Shown piece by piece: positions 32,083 to 44,534 of a stretch of 54,735 nucleotides of DNA; the stretch's first letter is position 1, and each line of letters begins with the position of its first letter. Source of the DNA: Nonomuraea antri (lineage in GTDB: Bacteria > Actinomycetota > Actinomycetes > Streptosporangiales > Streptosporangiaceae); contig NZ_JABCPZ010000048.1 of assembly GCF_013283785.1 (NCBI RefSeq), positions 1 through 54,735 on the forward strand. Reading direction: 5' to 3'. Under the pieces are notes generated by a model. That model worked only from the letters and a program-made list of their open reading frames with translations, made no database searches and had not been told where the DNA came from. Both the position numbers and the translations under genes were made by a program.

Positions 32083-32982
32083 TCAGGAATCGGCGCGGGC
32101 CGGGTCGAGAATGTCGATGATGCGCAGGAACGAGGACGCGCCGAACCCGCGCCCCATCGCGCGCCGGCCCAGCCCCTCGGCCGCCCGCATCACGCCCGAG
32201 TCGATGCCGTGCTCCTCCGCCGCGTCGACGATGTGCGACATGGACGACACCGCCGAGCTGAGCGGGTTGCCGTCGCCGGAGAAGATCCGCTGGTCGACGT
32301 CCGCGACGGACTCGTCGATGATGGCCGGCAGGATGGCGGCGATGCCCTTGGCGAACGGCGCCAGCTCGCCCGCCGTGATGCCTTCGGCCCGGGCCACGGC
32401 CAGGGCGTGGGCGTAGCCGGCCATCGACGTCCAGAACAGGTCGAGCAGGGCGATGTCGTACGAGGCGGCCCGGCCGATGTCGGGGCCGAGGTGGGTGTGG
32501 GTGCCGCCGAGCGCGTCGAGCACGGCGCTGTGCTCCCGGTAGAGGTCCTCGGGGCCGCTGTGCAGGAACACCGCGTGCGGGGTGCCGATGGTGGGGGTCG
32601 GCGTCATGATCGCGCCGTCCAGGTAGCCGATGCCGTGCTCGGCGGCCCAGGCGGCGGTGTCCCTGGCGCGTCCCGGGGTGTCGGCGGTCAGGTTCACCAG
32701 CGTGCGGCCCTTGAGCGCGGCGGCCACCGCGTCGGGCCGCACGATGGTGTCGGCGGCGTCGTAGTTGACCACGCAGAGCACGCTCAGCGGGCTCGCGGCG
32801 ACCGCCTCCGCGGCCGTCAGCGCGCTGACCGCACCCCGCGCGACCAGCTCCTTGTCCCTGCCGGGCGTACGGTTCCAGACGGTGACCCGCAGTCCCGCGT
32901 CCAGGAAGGCGCCGGCCAGGGCGCGACCCATCGGGCCCAGGCCGAGCACGGTGACGGCAGACTGTTGGTTGTACGAGGGCAT
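32083..32982 (-). CDS. NADPH-dependent imine reductase-like / 6-phosphogluconate-dehydrogenase-fold protein
   Basis: 299 aa. N-terminal Rossmann fold with GLGPMG (14-19), followed by ALAGAFLDAGLRVTVWNRTP; the Asn-Arg-Thr after strand 2 favours NADPH. The C-terminal helical dimerisation domain (ASYDIALLDLFWTSMAGYAH, then LPAIIDESVADVDQRIFSGD) matches imine reductases rather than hydroxyisobutyrate dehydrogenases. GAGGAG precedes the ATG. The HxlR gene on the other strand starts only 32 bp away, so it is the likely regulator. Natural substrates of this class are mostly unknown. Confidence 0.85.
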   Translation of the reverse strand: MPSYNQQSAVTVLGLGPMGRALAGAFLDAGLRVTVWNRTPGRDKELVARGAVSALTAAEAVAASPLSVLCVVNYDAADTIVRPDAVAAALKGRTLVNLTADTPGRARDTAAWAAEHGIGYLDGAIMTPTPTIGTPHAVFLHSGPEDLYREHSAVLDALGGTHTHLGPDIGRAASYDIALLDLFWTSMAGYAHALAVARAEGITAGELAPFAKGIAAILPAIIDESVADVDQRIFSGDGNPLSSAVSSMSHIVDAAEEHGIDSGVMRAAEGLGRRAMGRGFGASSFLRIIDILDPARADS

Positions 32983-33014
32983 GACTCGACTCCTCGGTAA
33001 GGATGGGATTGACG

Positions 33015-33368
33015 ATGACGCGCAGCCGCGCCCAGGACCCGAACGTGTGCGGAGTGACCGCCGCGATCGCGGTGATCGACGGCAAGTGGAAGACCGCGCT
33101 GCTCTGGATGCTGGAGTCCGGGCCGCGCCGGCCCGGTGAGCTGCGCCGGGGGTTGCCCGGGCTCAGCGAGAAGGTGCTGACTCAGGCGTTGCGTGAGATG
33201 GAGGGCGACGGACTGGTCCACCGCGAGGTGTTCGACGAGCGCCCGCCGAAGACGGAGTATTCGCTGACGCCGTTCGGCCGTGAGTTGTCCGAGGCGCTGG
33301 CGCCCCTGTCGGACTGGGGGCACCGCCGGTTGGAGCTGCTGGCCGAGTCACATCCGGTGGCCTCATGA
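33015..33368 (+). CDS. HxlR-family regulator
   Basis: About 117 aa. HxlR winged helix: VCGVTAAIAVIDGKWKTALL, RRPGELRRGLPGLSEKVLTQ with ALREMEGDGLVHREVFDE, then RPPKTEYSLTPFG. The near-N-terminal Cys (NVCGV) is the one that can sense electrophiles in this family. Divergent from the imine-reductase-like gene with only 32 bp between starts; the ATG at 33003 is an alternative that would narrow the gap to 20 bp. Each promoter must then lie inside the other gene or transcripts must be nearly leaderless. Confidence 0.9.
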   Translation: MTRSRAQDPNVCGVTAAIAVIDGKWKTALLWMLESGPRRPGELRRGLPGLSEKVLTQALREMEGDGLVHREVFDERPPKTEYSLTPFGRELSEALAPLSDWGHRRLELLAESHPVAS

Positions 33369-33455
33369 ACACCTCACCCTCGCCTCCTCGACGGTCGTGG
33401 CGGTCACTCCGACCGCCACGACCAAGCTTCCGCCGTCCGGCGGTGACCCGGCAAG

Positions 33456-33475
33456 TACCCACAAATAAGTGGGTA
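33456..33475. terminator. probable bidirectional terminator
   Basis: TACCCAC and GTGGGTA form a 7-bp stem around AAATAA, between the convergent HxlR and ABC permease genes. Confidence 0.55.
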
Positions 33476-33483
33476 TGAGGAGG

Positions 33484-35271
33484 TCAGGCCGTTTCCGCGC
33501 TGAGGGTCCGCGCCACCGACCGCCGGGCCGCCAGGCGGGCGGGCAGCGCGGTGAACGCCGCCGTCACCACCAGGATCGCGAGCACGGCGGCCAGCGTCCA
33601 GGCGGCGGGCGGCGCGGTCCAGTTGCGCGGCGAGGTGAGCGCGAACAGGCCGACGCCCAGAGGAACGCCGAGGAGGCCGCCGGCCAGGCTGGGCAGGAGC
33701 TGGGCGGCCGCCAGGCCGGCGGAGACCTGCCCGGGGGTGGCGCCGAGCGTGCGCGCGATGGCCATGTTCGCCCGGGCCTCCATGGCGGTGGTCCAGGTGA
33801 AGGTGAGGGTGTTCACGACGGCCAGCGCGATCAGCAGGGCGGTGACGGCCAGCATCAGCTTGTGCTCGTGCTCGGCGCGCAGGTGGGGCAGGGCGGGCGA
33901 GAGGGCCGGGCCGTAGCCGCGTACCGGTCCGGCGTGCAGTGACAGCAGGCCGACCATCGCGATCACGGTGGTCGCGGTGGCGCACGCCTGCAGCACGGCG
34001 CGGCCGGGGCGGCGGGCGGTCAGCCGCAGCCCGAGCAGCAGCGGCGTGGGCAGCAGCGCGGACAGCGCGGTGAGCCCGGGCCGGTGACGCGGCTGGTGCG
34101 CGGTGGCCGCCAGCGCCGTGACCGTCGCCGTGCGCATGGCGCGCACGGTGGGGCGCAGCGTGGACAGCACCGCCACCGCCACGGCGAGCACGGTCGCCGC
34201 GACGACGGCGGCCCCGGTCAGCTCGGCCTCGCCGACCCTGCTGGCGGTGGGGCTGGCGATGGCGGGCAGGGCCAGGCGGGCGACGGCCAGCCCGATCGCG
34301 TCGCCGGCCAGCGCCAGGACCAGATACTCGGTGAGCAGCACGGTGGCGATCAGGCCCGGCGTGGCGCCGACGGCCTTGAGCAGCCCGGCCCGGCGCGTCT
34401 GCTCGACGGCGCGGCCGGCCGCCAACGCCGCCACCCCGCTGATGGCCAGGAAGCCGAGCAGCCAGCTGCCGATGATCAGGATCGGCCGGCTGCTCCTGAG
34501 TATGACCAGGTCCTGCTGGGCATTGCGCTGCCAGGAGTGGAAGGTGACGCGGACGCCGGGGTCGCGGTGCGCCTCGTGGAAGGTCTCGGCGGCGGCGGGG
34601 TCGCGCAGCTTGAGGTCCATCGCCAGGGTCACCGGCAGCTCGGCGGACGCCGCCAGCTCCCTGGCGTCAGACCTGGTCATCCAGGCCAGGCCGGTGTAGT
34701 CGACGGGGCCGCCGCCGGGACCGATCTGCGCCGCCCAGGGGTAGATGGAGGTGGCCGCGGTGACGGCGATCCCGACGACGGGATACGAGCGTCCGGCGAT
34801 GGTGACCCGATCCCCGACGCCGACGCCGAGCGCGGTGGCGAAGCCGCGTTCGAGCACCGTGCCGCCGGAGCGCACCCAGTCGCCCGAGGTCACCAGCGGC
34901 CGGTTGACCGGGCCGGGTTTCTCGGCGAAGCCGTGCACCACCACCGGGGACCGCGTGGAGCCGCGCGTGCCGAGCAGGGCGTAGACGATGCGGTAGGGGC
35001 CGTGGTGCGCGACGACCTCCGGCGCCTTGGCCAGCGCGGCCAGGGACGAGGTCACGGCGCGGCCCGACTCGCCGGACAGCGCCACCACGTCGGGCCCGGC
35101 GGTGGCGGCGCGGGTCTGCTCGTACAGCCTGTCGCTCACGCCGCCCAGTGACAGGCCGAGCGCCATGGTGGCGGTGGCCACGCTCACCGCGAGCAGCAGC
35201 ATCACGGCCTGGGCCCGGTGCCGCCGCACGTCGGCCAGCACCAGGCGGACGACGAGCACGAGGGAGCCCAT
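33484..35271 (-). CDS. large FtsX-type ABC transporter permease
   Basis: 595 aa with two FtsX repeats. The first helix (~20-42, [20 protein letters not shown]) precedes an extracellular domain to ~255. A three- to four-helix block follows ([60 protein letters not shown]), then a second block at ~410-590. [15 protein letters not shown] and [18 protein letters not shown] are the two coupling-helix motifs, one per repeat, so it is a fused FtsX-FtsX permease working with the ATPase encoded six bases upstream. PadR-controlled exporters of this form are common in actinomycetes and frequently concern antimicrobial peptides or lipids. Confidence 0.92.
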   Translation of the reverse strand: MGSLVLVVRLVLADVRRHRAQAVMLLLAVSVATATMALGLSLGGVSDRLYEQTRAATAGPDVVALSGESGRAVTSSLAALAKAPEVVAHHGPYRIVYALLGTRGSTRSPVVVHGFAEKPGPVNRPLVTSGDWVRSGGTVLERGFATALGVGVGDRVTIAGRSYPVVGIAVTAATSIYPWAAQIGPGGGPVDYTGLAWMTRSDARELAASAELPVTLAMDLKLRDPAAAETFHEAHRDPGVRVTFHSWQRNAQQDLVILRSSRPILIIGSWLLGFLAISGVAALAAGRAVEQTRRAGLLKAVGATPGLIATVLLTEYLVLALAGDAIGLAVARLALPAIASPTASRVGEAELTGAAVVAATVLAVAVAVLSTLRPTVRAMRTATVTALAATAHQPRHRPGLTALSALLPTPLLLGLRLTARRPGRAVLQACATATTVIAMVGLLSLHAGPVRGYGPALSPALPHLRAEHEHKLMLAVTALLIALAVVNTLTFTWTTAMEARANMAIARTLGATPGQVSAGLAAAQLLPSLAGGLLGVPLGVGLFALTSPRNWTAPPAAWTLAAVLAILVVTAAFTALPARLAARRSVARTLSAETA

Positions 35272-35277
35272 GACGCC

Positions 35278-36002
<725 letters not shown>

Positions 36003-36006
<4 letters not shown>

Positions 36007-36545
36007 GCGTCCTCGACTTCGTCTTCTGCCCTGGACCAGGCCCGCTCGCAGGCCTCCAGCCAGCGCAGGTCCGCCTGCAACCGCAGCACGACGCCTTCCA
36101 GCAGCAGCACCGCGGCCGAGCCGGGCGGCTCGGCCAGCGCGGCCCGCTGGGCCTCGCGCAGGCGGCGCAGCAGCTCGCGGCGCTGGGCGGCGATCAGCTC
36201 GACCGGGTCGGCCAGCCGGGCCGCGGCGGCCGCGGCGAGCTTGAGATGGAACTCCGCCAGGTCGGGTTTCGGCCAGCCCACCTCGGCCAGCCAGGCGGTC
36301 ACCCGCTGCTGCCCGGCCGGGGTCAGCGCGTAGACCTTGCGGTCAGGACGCTCGGGCAGGCCGTCGGCGCGCTCGCAGACCACCAGCCCGGCCTTCTCCA
36401 GCCGGGCCAGGGTCACGTAGATCTGGCCGGGGTTCATCGAGTCGCCCAGCGGGCCGAGGCTCTGCCGCAGCCGTACGCGCAGGTGGTAGCCGTGCGTCGG
36501 CTCCTTGGCGAGCATCGCCAGCACCGCGTCCTGCACTCCCGACAC
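36003..36545 (-). CDS. PadR-family transcriptional regulator
   Basis: 180 aa. The PadR winged helix begins at residue 4 (QDAVLAMLAKEPTHGYHLRV, NPGQIYVTLARLEKAGLVVC, RKVYALTPAGQQR). It is followed by a helical C-terminal domain (LRRLREAQRAALAE, VLRLQADLRWLEACERAW) used for dimerisation. First gene of the PadR-ATPase-permease operon; expected to repress it and to be released by the exporter's substrate. Candidate site: paired TAACGGTTAGCC repeats over its own promoter (36550-36579). Confidence 0.93.
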
Positions 36546-36593
36546 CCCCTAACGGTTAGCCAATAGGTAACGGTTAGCCGTAGAGGGTGTCAA
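36541..36593 (-). promoter_or_regulatory. promoter with paired direct repeats, PadR operon
   Basis: On the minus strand a consensus -35 TTGACA (plus 36588-36593) starts inside the end of the UvrA-like gene. Downstream of it TAACGGTTAGCC occurs twice on the plus strand (36550-36561 and 36568-36579), covering spacer and -10. GACACCC (36541-36547) and GGGTGTC (36586-36592) form an outer inverted repeat of 7 bp. Confidence 0.6.
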
Positions 36594-36595
36594 GG

Positions 36596-38998
<2,403 letters not shown>

Positions 38999-39184
38999 CT
39001 GATCTTTCTTCGTCGGCGCGGTGGCCGCGGGGTCCTATGTCTACCCGATCGCGTCGTGCGTCGGCTCGCGTCACGCTAGCCGCAGTACCCGCACGGCCGC
39101 TTCTCCGATCCTGACCGCCTGCCGAGGCCGCCCACCTGGGGCCGCCTTTGGGAATTGTCGGTGCGGTGTGGCACGATTTTGCAG

Positions 39185-39622
<438 letters not shown>

Positions 39623-39626
39623 CACC

Positions 39627-39632
39627 TAGCGT
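39627..39632 (+). promoter_or_regulatory. -10 box of VOC gene copy 2
   Basis: TAGCGT followed by GAGCGGC and then ATG 39640. The segment CCTAGCGTGAGCGGC-ATG closely resembles the corresponding stretch before VOC copy 1. Confidence 0.45.
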
Positions 39633-39639
39633 GAGCGGC

Positions 39640-40050
39640 ATGGGCATCAGCATTCACGCCAGTTTCCTGCCGCACGACGACCCCGAGGCCTCCCTGGCCT
39701 TCTACCGCGACGTGCTCGGCTTCGAGGTACGCGACGACGTCGGCTACGACGGGATGCGCTGGATCACCGTCGGCCCGGCCGGGCAGCCGGAGACCTCCAT
39801 CGTGCTGCAGCCGCCGGCCGCCGATCCCGGCGTCACCGAGGCGGAGCGCCGCACCATCGCCGAGATGATGGCCAAGGGCACTTATGGCGGCATCCTGCTG
39901 GCCACCGAAGACCTCGACGGCATGTTCGAGCGGGTGCGGGCCGGGGGCGCGGAGGTGGTCCAGGAGCCGACGGAACAGCCGTACGGGGTGCGCGACTGCG
40001 CCTTCCGCGACCCCGCGGGCAACATGATCCGCATCAACGAACTACGCTGA
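39640..40050 (+). CDS. VOC (glyoxalase-fold) protein, copy 2
   Basis: 136 aa. ISIHASFLPHDDPEASLAFY with RDVLGFEVRDD opens the first half; GILLATEDLDGMFERVRAGG with DCAFRDPAGNMIRI forms the second. It shares long stretches with copy 1, including EQPYGVRDCAFRDPAGNM versus DQPWGPRDCAFRDPSGNM. Near the N-terminus His replaces the copy 1 arrangement (HHITVND becomes HASFLPHDD), so metal ligands may differ. Probably leaderless and regulated with its AraC partner. Possible roles are detoxification of small electrophiles or antibiotic binding. Confidence 0.9.
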   Translation: MGISIHASFLPHDDPEASLAFYRDVLGFEVRDDVGYDGMRWITVGPAGQPETSIVLQPPAADPGVTEAERRTIAEMMAKGTYGGILLATEDLDGMFERVRAGGAEVVQEPTEQPYGVRDCAFRDPAGNMIRINELR

Positions 40051-40100
40051 CCCGCCCGGAAAGCCCGGTCCTACCGCGAGCTGCTGTGCGACCGCCGGGC

Positions 40101-40541
40101 TCACCCGCCCTTGACGATCTCTTCACGGCTCAGCCGCGAGAGCGTCTGCACGGCGCTCAGGAAGGACGCGCGCTCGTCCGCCGACAGCCGGGCGAGCAGG
40201 CGTTCCTCGTGGGCCAGGATGGCGGCGCGCACCGACCGGCACACCTCGCTGCCCGCGGCGCTGATCGACAGCAGCCGGGCCCGCCGGTCGCGCGGGTCGG
40301 GGACGCGGGAGATGAGCCCGGCCTCCTGCAGTTTGTCGAGGGTGCCGATGATGCGGGTCTTGTCGGCGCCGATCGCGTCGGCCAGGGCCGTCTGGGTGCG
40401 GACGGCCTGATCGTCGAGCGCGCCGAGCACGGCGTAGCCCCACATGGAGATCCCGTGGGCGGCGAGCACGGGCTGCTCGGCGGCGATGAGCGACTGCACC
40501 AAGGGATGGAGCAGCGCGGCGAGATCGCGACGGTCGGTCAC
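40101..40541 (-). CDS. MarR-family regulator
   Basis: 146 aa. MarR winged helix: GISMWGYAVLGALDDQAVRT, QTALADAIGADKTRIIGTLD, KLQEAGLISRVPDPRDRRAR with LLSISAAG, flanked by dimerisation helices at both ends. Divergent from the RidA gene across 52 bp, so it very likely controls it. Convergent with VOC copy 2. Confidence 0.93.
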   Translation of the reverse strand: MTDRRDLAALLHPLVQSLIAAEQPVLAAHGISMWGYAVLGALDDQAVRTQTALADAIGADKTRIIGTLDKLQEAGLISRVPDPRDRRARLLSISAAGSEVCRSVRAAILAHEERLLARLSADERASFLSAVQTLSRLSREEIVKGG

Positions 40542-40558
40542 ACCTGGAACAATACTCG

Positions 40559-40587
40559 TTGACAGACGATAAGCATATGTAGATTAT
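40559..40587 (+). promoter_or_regulatory. leaderless promoter of the second RidA gene
   Basis: Consensus -35 TTGACA (40559-40564), 17-bp spacer, -10 GATTAT (40582-40587), then six bases to ATG 40594. A partial inverted repeat (GCATAT...ATGTGC, 40573-40591) overlaps the -10 and may be the MarR site. Confidence 0.6.
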
Positions 40588-40593
40588 GTGCGA

Positions 40594-41010
40594 ATGCCTA
40601 TTAATCCCGGCGTCCGGCTGATCCGCACCGACCGCCTCACCCCCGCGGTCGAGTACGCCTACGCCGCGGTCGCCGACGCCCCCGTACGATCCATCTGGGT
40701 GGCCGGCGCCTGCCCGCTCGACCTCGACGGCAACACGGTCGCCGTCGGCGACTACGCGGGCCAGGCCCACCAGGTCATGCGCAACCTGGTGACCGCGCTG
40801 GAGTCCGCGGGCGCGTCGCTGACCGACGTCGCCAAGACCACCGTGTACGTGGCCTCCACCCGGCAGGCCGACCTGGTCACCGCCTGGCAGGTCTACCGCG
40901 AGTACATGGGCGAGCACGACGTGCCCAGCACGCTGCTCGGCGTCACCGTCCTCGGCTACGCCGACCAGCTCGTCGAGGTCGAGGCCGTCGCGGTGGTCCC
41001 CGTCCCATGA
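40594..41010 (+). CDS. RidA/YjgF-family protein, second copy
   Basis: 138 aa. SIWVAGACPLDLDGNTVAVG, then GQAHQVMRNLVTALESAGAS with LTDVAKTTVYV, then VPSTLLGVTVLGYADQLVEV with EAVAV. Like the copy at 6971-7378 it has TLLGV at the place of the usual catalytic Arg region, so enzyme activity on imines is uncertain. ATG 40594 fits a leaderless start; GTG 40588 is the alternative. Its stop overlaps the OmpA-type lipoprotein gene by four bases, an unusual coupling of a cytoplasmic RidA protein to a surface protein. Confidence 0.88.
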   Translation: MPINPGVRLIRTDRLTPAVEYAYAAVADAPVRSIWVAGACPLDLDGNTVAVGDYAGQAHQVMRNLVTALESAGASLTDVAKTTVYVASTRQADLVTAWQVYREYMGEHDVPSTLLGVTVLGYADQLVEVEAVAVVPVP

Positions 41011-42566
41011 ACGCACGCACCACGTCCACCGGGATCGTGGCCGCCGCTCTGATGCTCGCCGCGACCGGCTGCGGGATGCTGCCCGGCGGCGTGGCCGCGC
41101 CGCCGCCGTCCACCTCCGCGCCCGCGCCCGCGCCGTCGAGCGAGCCGGCCACCAGCGAGCCCGCGGCCGCGGAGAGCCCGCGGGCCGGACAGGACACCCG
41201 GCCCGCGCTCGCCGAGTCGCGCAGCACCATGACCGCGCGGCTCAAGGTCGAGGTCGTCGGGCTCAACCGGGTCAAGGGCAAGCACCTCGTCGCGCAGCTC
41301 CGGCTGTCCAACACCGGCACCGAGCAGGTGCCGTGGACGGGCGAGATGGGCGACCACACCAGGAAGCTCGGCCAGATCCGCTGGGCGTCCGGCATCGGCG
41401 TGCTCGACACGGCGGCCCGGGTGTGGCTGCTGCCGTACCAGCCCGCGGACTCCCCGTGCCTGTGCAGCGATCACGAACGCGACGATCTGGGCTACTTCAT
41501 CGAGCCCGGCGAGTCGATCACCGTGTACGCGGTGCTGCCCGCCCCCTCGGGCAACCCGGCGACCGCTACGGTCGTCACCCCGGTGGGCCCGCCCATGCTG
41601 AACGTGCCCATCAGCGACGAGCCCCCGGCCGGCGACTTCCCCGACCCGGACGCCCAGCCCGTCACCCCGGTCACCCGCCGCCTGGTGCTGCCCTCCGAGT
41701 CGCTGGACAAGTCGGAGGAGACCGCCGACGACGGCGCCGACCTGCGTGTGAACCTCTCGTCCGACGTGCTGTTCGCGGTGAACAGGGCCACGCTCACGCC
41801 GCGCGCCAAGGCCGTGCTGGCGCGTACCGCCAAGCTGATCGACGCCTCGCCCGCCACGGTGGTGAAGGTCGACGGCCACGCCGACTCCTCCGGCACCGAC
41901 GCCATCAACGACCCGCTGTCGCGGCGGCGCGCGGTGGCGGTGCAGCGCGCGCTGTCGGCGTTGCTGACCCGCGAGGGCGTGCGCTTCCAGGCCCGCGGGT
42001 ACGGCTCGCGCCGGCCGCTGTACGAGAACGACACCGACGAGGGCAAACGCCGCAACCGCCGCGTGACGGTCACCTTCACCAAGCCGAAGGCCGAGCAGCC
42101 CGACCCGGTGGGTGACGTGGTGCAGACCCTCGCCCCGGGCGCCGACGGCCTGACCGCCGAGGACGGCCGGTTCGGCCTGGAGGTCACCGGGCTGCGCAGG
42201 CTTCCCGGCGGGGTCGGGCTGCTCACCTACACGGTCACCAACCGGGGGCCGGAGGAGTCCTGGTACAACGAGCTGCACGACGCCCAGGACTGGGAGGCGT
42301 ACAAGTACCAGGCCGCGGGCAACGTGCGGCTGACCGACGTCGCCGCCCGCCGCCTGTACCTGCCCGGCCGGCTGCAGGTGCCCACCGACGACGGCGTGGA
42401 CTCCTACTGCGCCTGCACCGACGTCTCCGGCGTGCGCGTCAGCACCGAGAAGTTCGCCCCCGACCAGAGCCGCACCTTCTGGTCGCTGTTCGACCTCCCG
42501 GACGACGCCAGGACGCTCAACGTCAAGATCGCCACCTTCCAGGAGCTCTCGGTGCCCGTCCAGTGA
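41007..42566 (+). CDS. OmpA-domain lipoprotein with duplicated flanking domains
   Basis: 519 aa. Signal and lipobox LAATGC (Cys22), then a Pro/Ala/Ser linker. Residues ~70-205 form one domain (LKVEVVGLNRVKGKHLVAQL, TAARVWLLPYQ, PCLCSD, FIEPGESITVYAVLPAP). An OmpA/MotB peptidoglycan-binding domain follows at ~250-350 (SDVLFAVNRATLTPRAKAVL, VVKVDGHADSSGTDAIND, LSRRRAVAVQRAL). Residues ~385-519 repeat the first domain (FGLEVTGLRRLPGGVGLLTY, VAARRLYLPGR, YCACTD, KFAPDQSRTFWSLFDLP). Membrane- and wall-anchored; function unknown. Confidence 0.88.
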   Translation: MNARTTSTGIVAAALMLAATGCGMLPGGVAAPPPSTSAPAPAPSSEPATSEPAAAESPRAGQDTRPALAESRSTMTARLKVEVVGLNRVKGKHLVAQLRLSNTGTEQVPWTGEMGDHTRKLGQIRWASGIGVLDTAARVWLLPYQPADSPCLCSDHERDDLGYFIEPGESITVYAVLPAPSGNPATATVVTPVGPPMLNVPISDEPPAGDFPDPDAQPVTPVTRRLVLPSESLDKSEETADDGADLRVNLSSDVLFAVNRATLTPRAKAVLARTAKLIDASPATVVKVDGHADSSGTDAINDPLSRRRAVAVQRALSALLTREGVRFQARGYGSRRPLYENDTDEGKRRNRRVTVTFTKPKAEQPDPVGDVVQTLAPGADGLTAEDGRFGLEVTGLRRLPGGVGLLTYTVTNRGPEESWYNELHDAQDWEAYKYQAAGNVRLTDVAARRLYLPGRLQVPTDDGVDSYCACTDVSGVRVSTEKFAPDQSRTFWSLFDLPDDARTLNVKIATFQELSVPVQ

Positions 42567-42658
42567 GCGACCGGATGGTGGCGATGGGCGCCGAGGAGTA
42601 CGAGCCGCACCTGGACGTGCTGGGCGGCTGAGCTCTCGGCCGGTTCCCCGATCTCTCG

Positions 42659-42664
42659 TACGAT
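42659..42664 (+). promoter_or_regulatory. -10 box before the kinase gene
   Basis: TACGAT lies six bases before GTG 42671, consistent with a leaderless transcript. No convincing -35. Confidence 0.35.
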
Positions 42665-42670
42665 GGGGTG

Positions 42671-43804
42671 GTGCACGGCCCCCTCCGTTCCCTGTGGGAC
42701 GAGCCCCGTCCCCCCGCCCCGCCCCGGCGCGTGTGGCGCGACTGGGCACTCGTCGGCGTTCTCGGGCCGCTCGCGGTGCTCGAAGTGAGCCTGCGGCCCG
42801 ACCTCTCGTGGCTCGACGCCTCGTTCCTGGTGACGCTCGGCCTGGTGCCCACGCTGTTGTGGCGGCGCACCAGGCCGCTGGCGATGGTGCTGGTCGCGTT
42901 CGGGATCAGCGGCCTGATCCCGCTGTTCGGCGGCGGCGACGTCCCCGACGCCTACACCATGGTGTACCTGTTGCTGCTGCCGTACGCGCTGGTCAGGTGG
43001 GGTTCCGGGCGTGAGGCGGCGGGCGGGCTGGCGCTCGTGCTGGCCGTGACCTGCGCCTCGATGGTGGTGAACCGCAGCGCGCCGGCCGACCTGGTGGGCG
43101 GGTTCGCCGCGTTGTCGGTGGCGCTCGCCCTGGGCGCGGCGTCCAGGTACCGGGCCGGGGCCAGGCTGCGCGAGCTCGACCAGGTCAAGCTGCTCGAACG
43201 CGAGCACCTGGCCCGCGACCTGCACGACACGGTCGCGCACCACGTCTCCGCGATGGCGATCCGGGCGCAGGCCGGGCTGGCCGTCGCCGAGATCAGGCCG
43301 GAGGCCGCGATCGAGGCGCTGCGGCTGATCGAGGCCGAGGCGGGGCGGGCGCTCGGCGAGATGCGGGCCATGGTGCGTGTCCTGCGCCGGCCCGAGCCGG
43401 CCGAGCTGGCGCCCGGCCGTGGCCTGGCCGACCTGCGGCAACTCGAAGGTTCGGGCAGGCCGCCGGTGCGGGTGGAGGTCGAGGGCGACCTCGACGGCAT
43501 CGCGCCGCCGGTCGAGTCCGCGATCTACCGGCTGGCCCAGGAGTCGGTCACCAACGCCCGCCGGCACGCGCGCCGCGCCACCCGCATCGACGTGCACGTG
43601 GCCGCCGACGACGCCTCGGTGCGGCTGCGGGTCAGCGACGACGGCGACGGCGGCCCGCCACGCCAGGCCGCGTCCCCCGGCTACGGGCTGACCGGCATGA
43701 TCGAGCGGGCCGGCCTGCTCGGCGGCACCTGCGTGGCCGGGCCCGGCCCGGTCCGGGGCTGGATCGTGACCGCGGTGCTGCCGCGCACCGGGGCGGCGGC
43801 GTGA
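42671..43804 (+). CDS. NarL-family sensor histidine kinase
   Basis: About 377 aa. N-terminal membrane block of five to six helices (~25-160, including WALVGVLGPLAVLEVSL and MVYLLLLPYALVRWG). HisKA_3 follows with phospho-acceptor His185 (LARDLHDTVAHHVSAMAIRA), then HATPase_c with N-box (YRLAQESVTNARRHA) and G-boxes (VSDDGDGG, GYGLTGMIERAGLLGG). GTG 42668 immediately before is an alternative start. Stop overlaps the regulator by four bases, making a cognate pair. Signal unknown. Confidence 0.92.
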   Translation: MHGPLRSLWDEPRPPAPPRRVWRDWALVGVLGPLAVLEVSLRPDLSWLDASFLVTLGLVPTLLWRRTRPLAMVLVAFGISGLIPLFGGGDVPDAYTMVYLLLLPYALVRWGSGREAAGGLALVLAVTCASMVVNRSAPADLVGGFAALSVALALGAASRYRAGARLRELDQVKLLEREHLARDLHDTVAHHVSAMAIRAQAGLAVAEIRPEAAIEALRLIEAEAGRALGEMRAMVRVLRRPEPAELAPGRGLADLRQLEGSGRPPVRVEVEGDLDGIAPPVESAIYRLAQESVTNARRHARRATRIDVHVAADDASVRLRVSDDGDGGPPRQAASPGYGLTGMIERAGLLGGTCVAGPGPVRGWIVTAVLPRTGAAA

Positions 43805-44451
43805 GCGTCCGCGTGGTCGTGGCCGACGACCAGGAGATCGTGCGTACCGGGCTGGCGATGATCCTCGACGCCCAGCCCGGCATCGAGGTCGTCGGCCAGG
43901 CCCCCGACGGCGCGCGGGCGGTGGAGCTGGCCCGGCGGCTGCGCCCGGACGTGTGCCTGTTCGACATCCGCATGCCGGTGCTCGACGGCATCGAGGCCAC
44001 CCGCAGGCTGGCCGGTCCCGACGTCGACGACCCGCTGGCGGTCGTCGTGATCACCACGTTCGACCTCGACGAGTACGTCTACGCGGCGCTGCGCGCGGGC
44101 GCCAAGGGCTTCCTGCTCAAGAACGCCGGCGCCGCGCTGCTCTCGCAGGCGGTGCACGCGGCGGCCGGCGGCGACGCGCTCATCGCGCCCAGCGTAACGG
44201 CCCGGCTGCTGGGCGCGTTCGCCAGGTCGGGGCCCGTCACGCCGCCGGTCGCGCCGGCCGAGGCGCTGACGTACCGGGAGGAGCAGATCCTGCTCACCGT
44301 CGCGCGCGGCCGGACCAACGGCGAGATCGCCGAGGAGATGCACATCTCGGTCAGCACGGTCAAGTCGCACGTCGCGAGCCTGATGACCAAGCTCGGCGCG
44401 CGTAACCGGGTGGAGATCGCGATGTGGGCCTACGAGACCGGCCGGCTCTGA
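43801..44451 (+). CDS. NarL/LuxR-type response regulator
   Basis: 216 aa. Receiver with DD at 9-10, Asp55 (VCLFDIRMPVLDG), VVVITTFDLDEYVYAALRAG with the conserved Thr, and Lys in GFLLKNAG. LuxR helix-turn-helix at ~150-210 (LTYREEQILLTVARGRTNGE with IAEEMHISVSTVKSHVASLM). Coupled to the kinase gene upstream. Similar overall to the regulator at 53898-54611. Confidence 0.95.
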   Translation: MSVRVVVADDQEIVRTGLAMILDAQPGIEVVGQAPDGARAVELARRLRPDVCLFDIRMPVLDGIEATRRLAGPDVDDPLAVVVITTFDLDEYVYAALRAGAKGFLLKNAGAALLSQAVHAAAGGDALIAPSVTARLLGAFARSGPVTPPVAPAEALTYREEQILLTVARGRTNGEIAEEMHISVSTVKSHVASLMTKLGARNRVEIAMWAYETGRL

Positions 44452-44534
44452 CCCAAAAACCCCGGATTTGATCGGTTACCTGGCGGCGGCTAGCCTGATC
44501 GCCGTTTGTGCCGAGTTCGGGGGGCCGGGTGTCG

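Noticed and set aside
40051..40100. AGCCCGG...CCGGGCT as a terminator between convergent genes
   Set aside because: Loop of 27 bases and only seven paired bases; too weak to list.
42574..42630. Tiny frame after the OmpA-type gene
   Set aside because: Only 18 codons, overlapping the preceding context without a ribosome binding site or conserved look.
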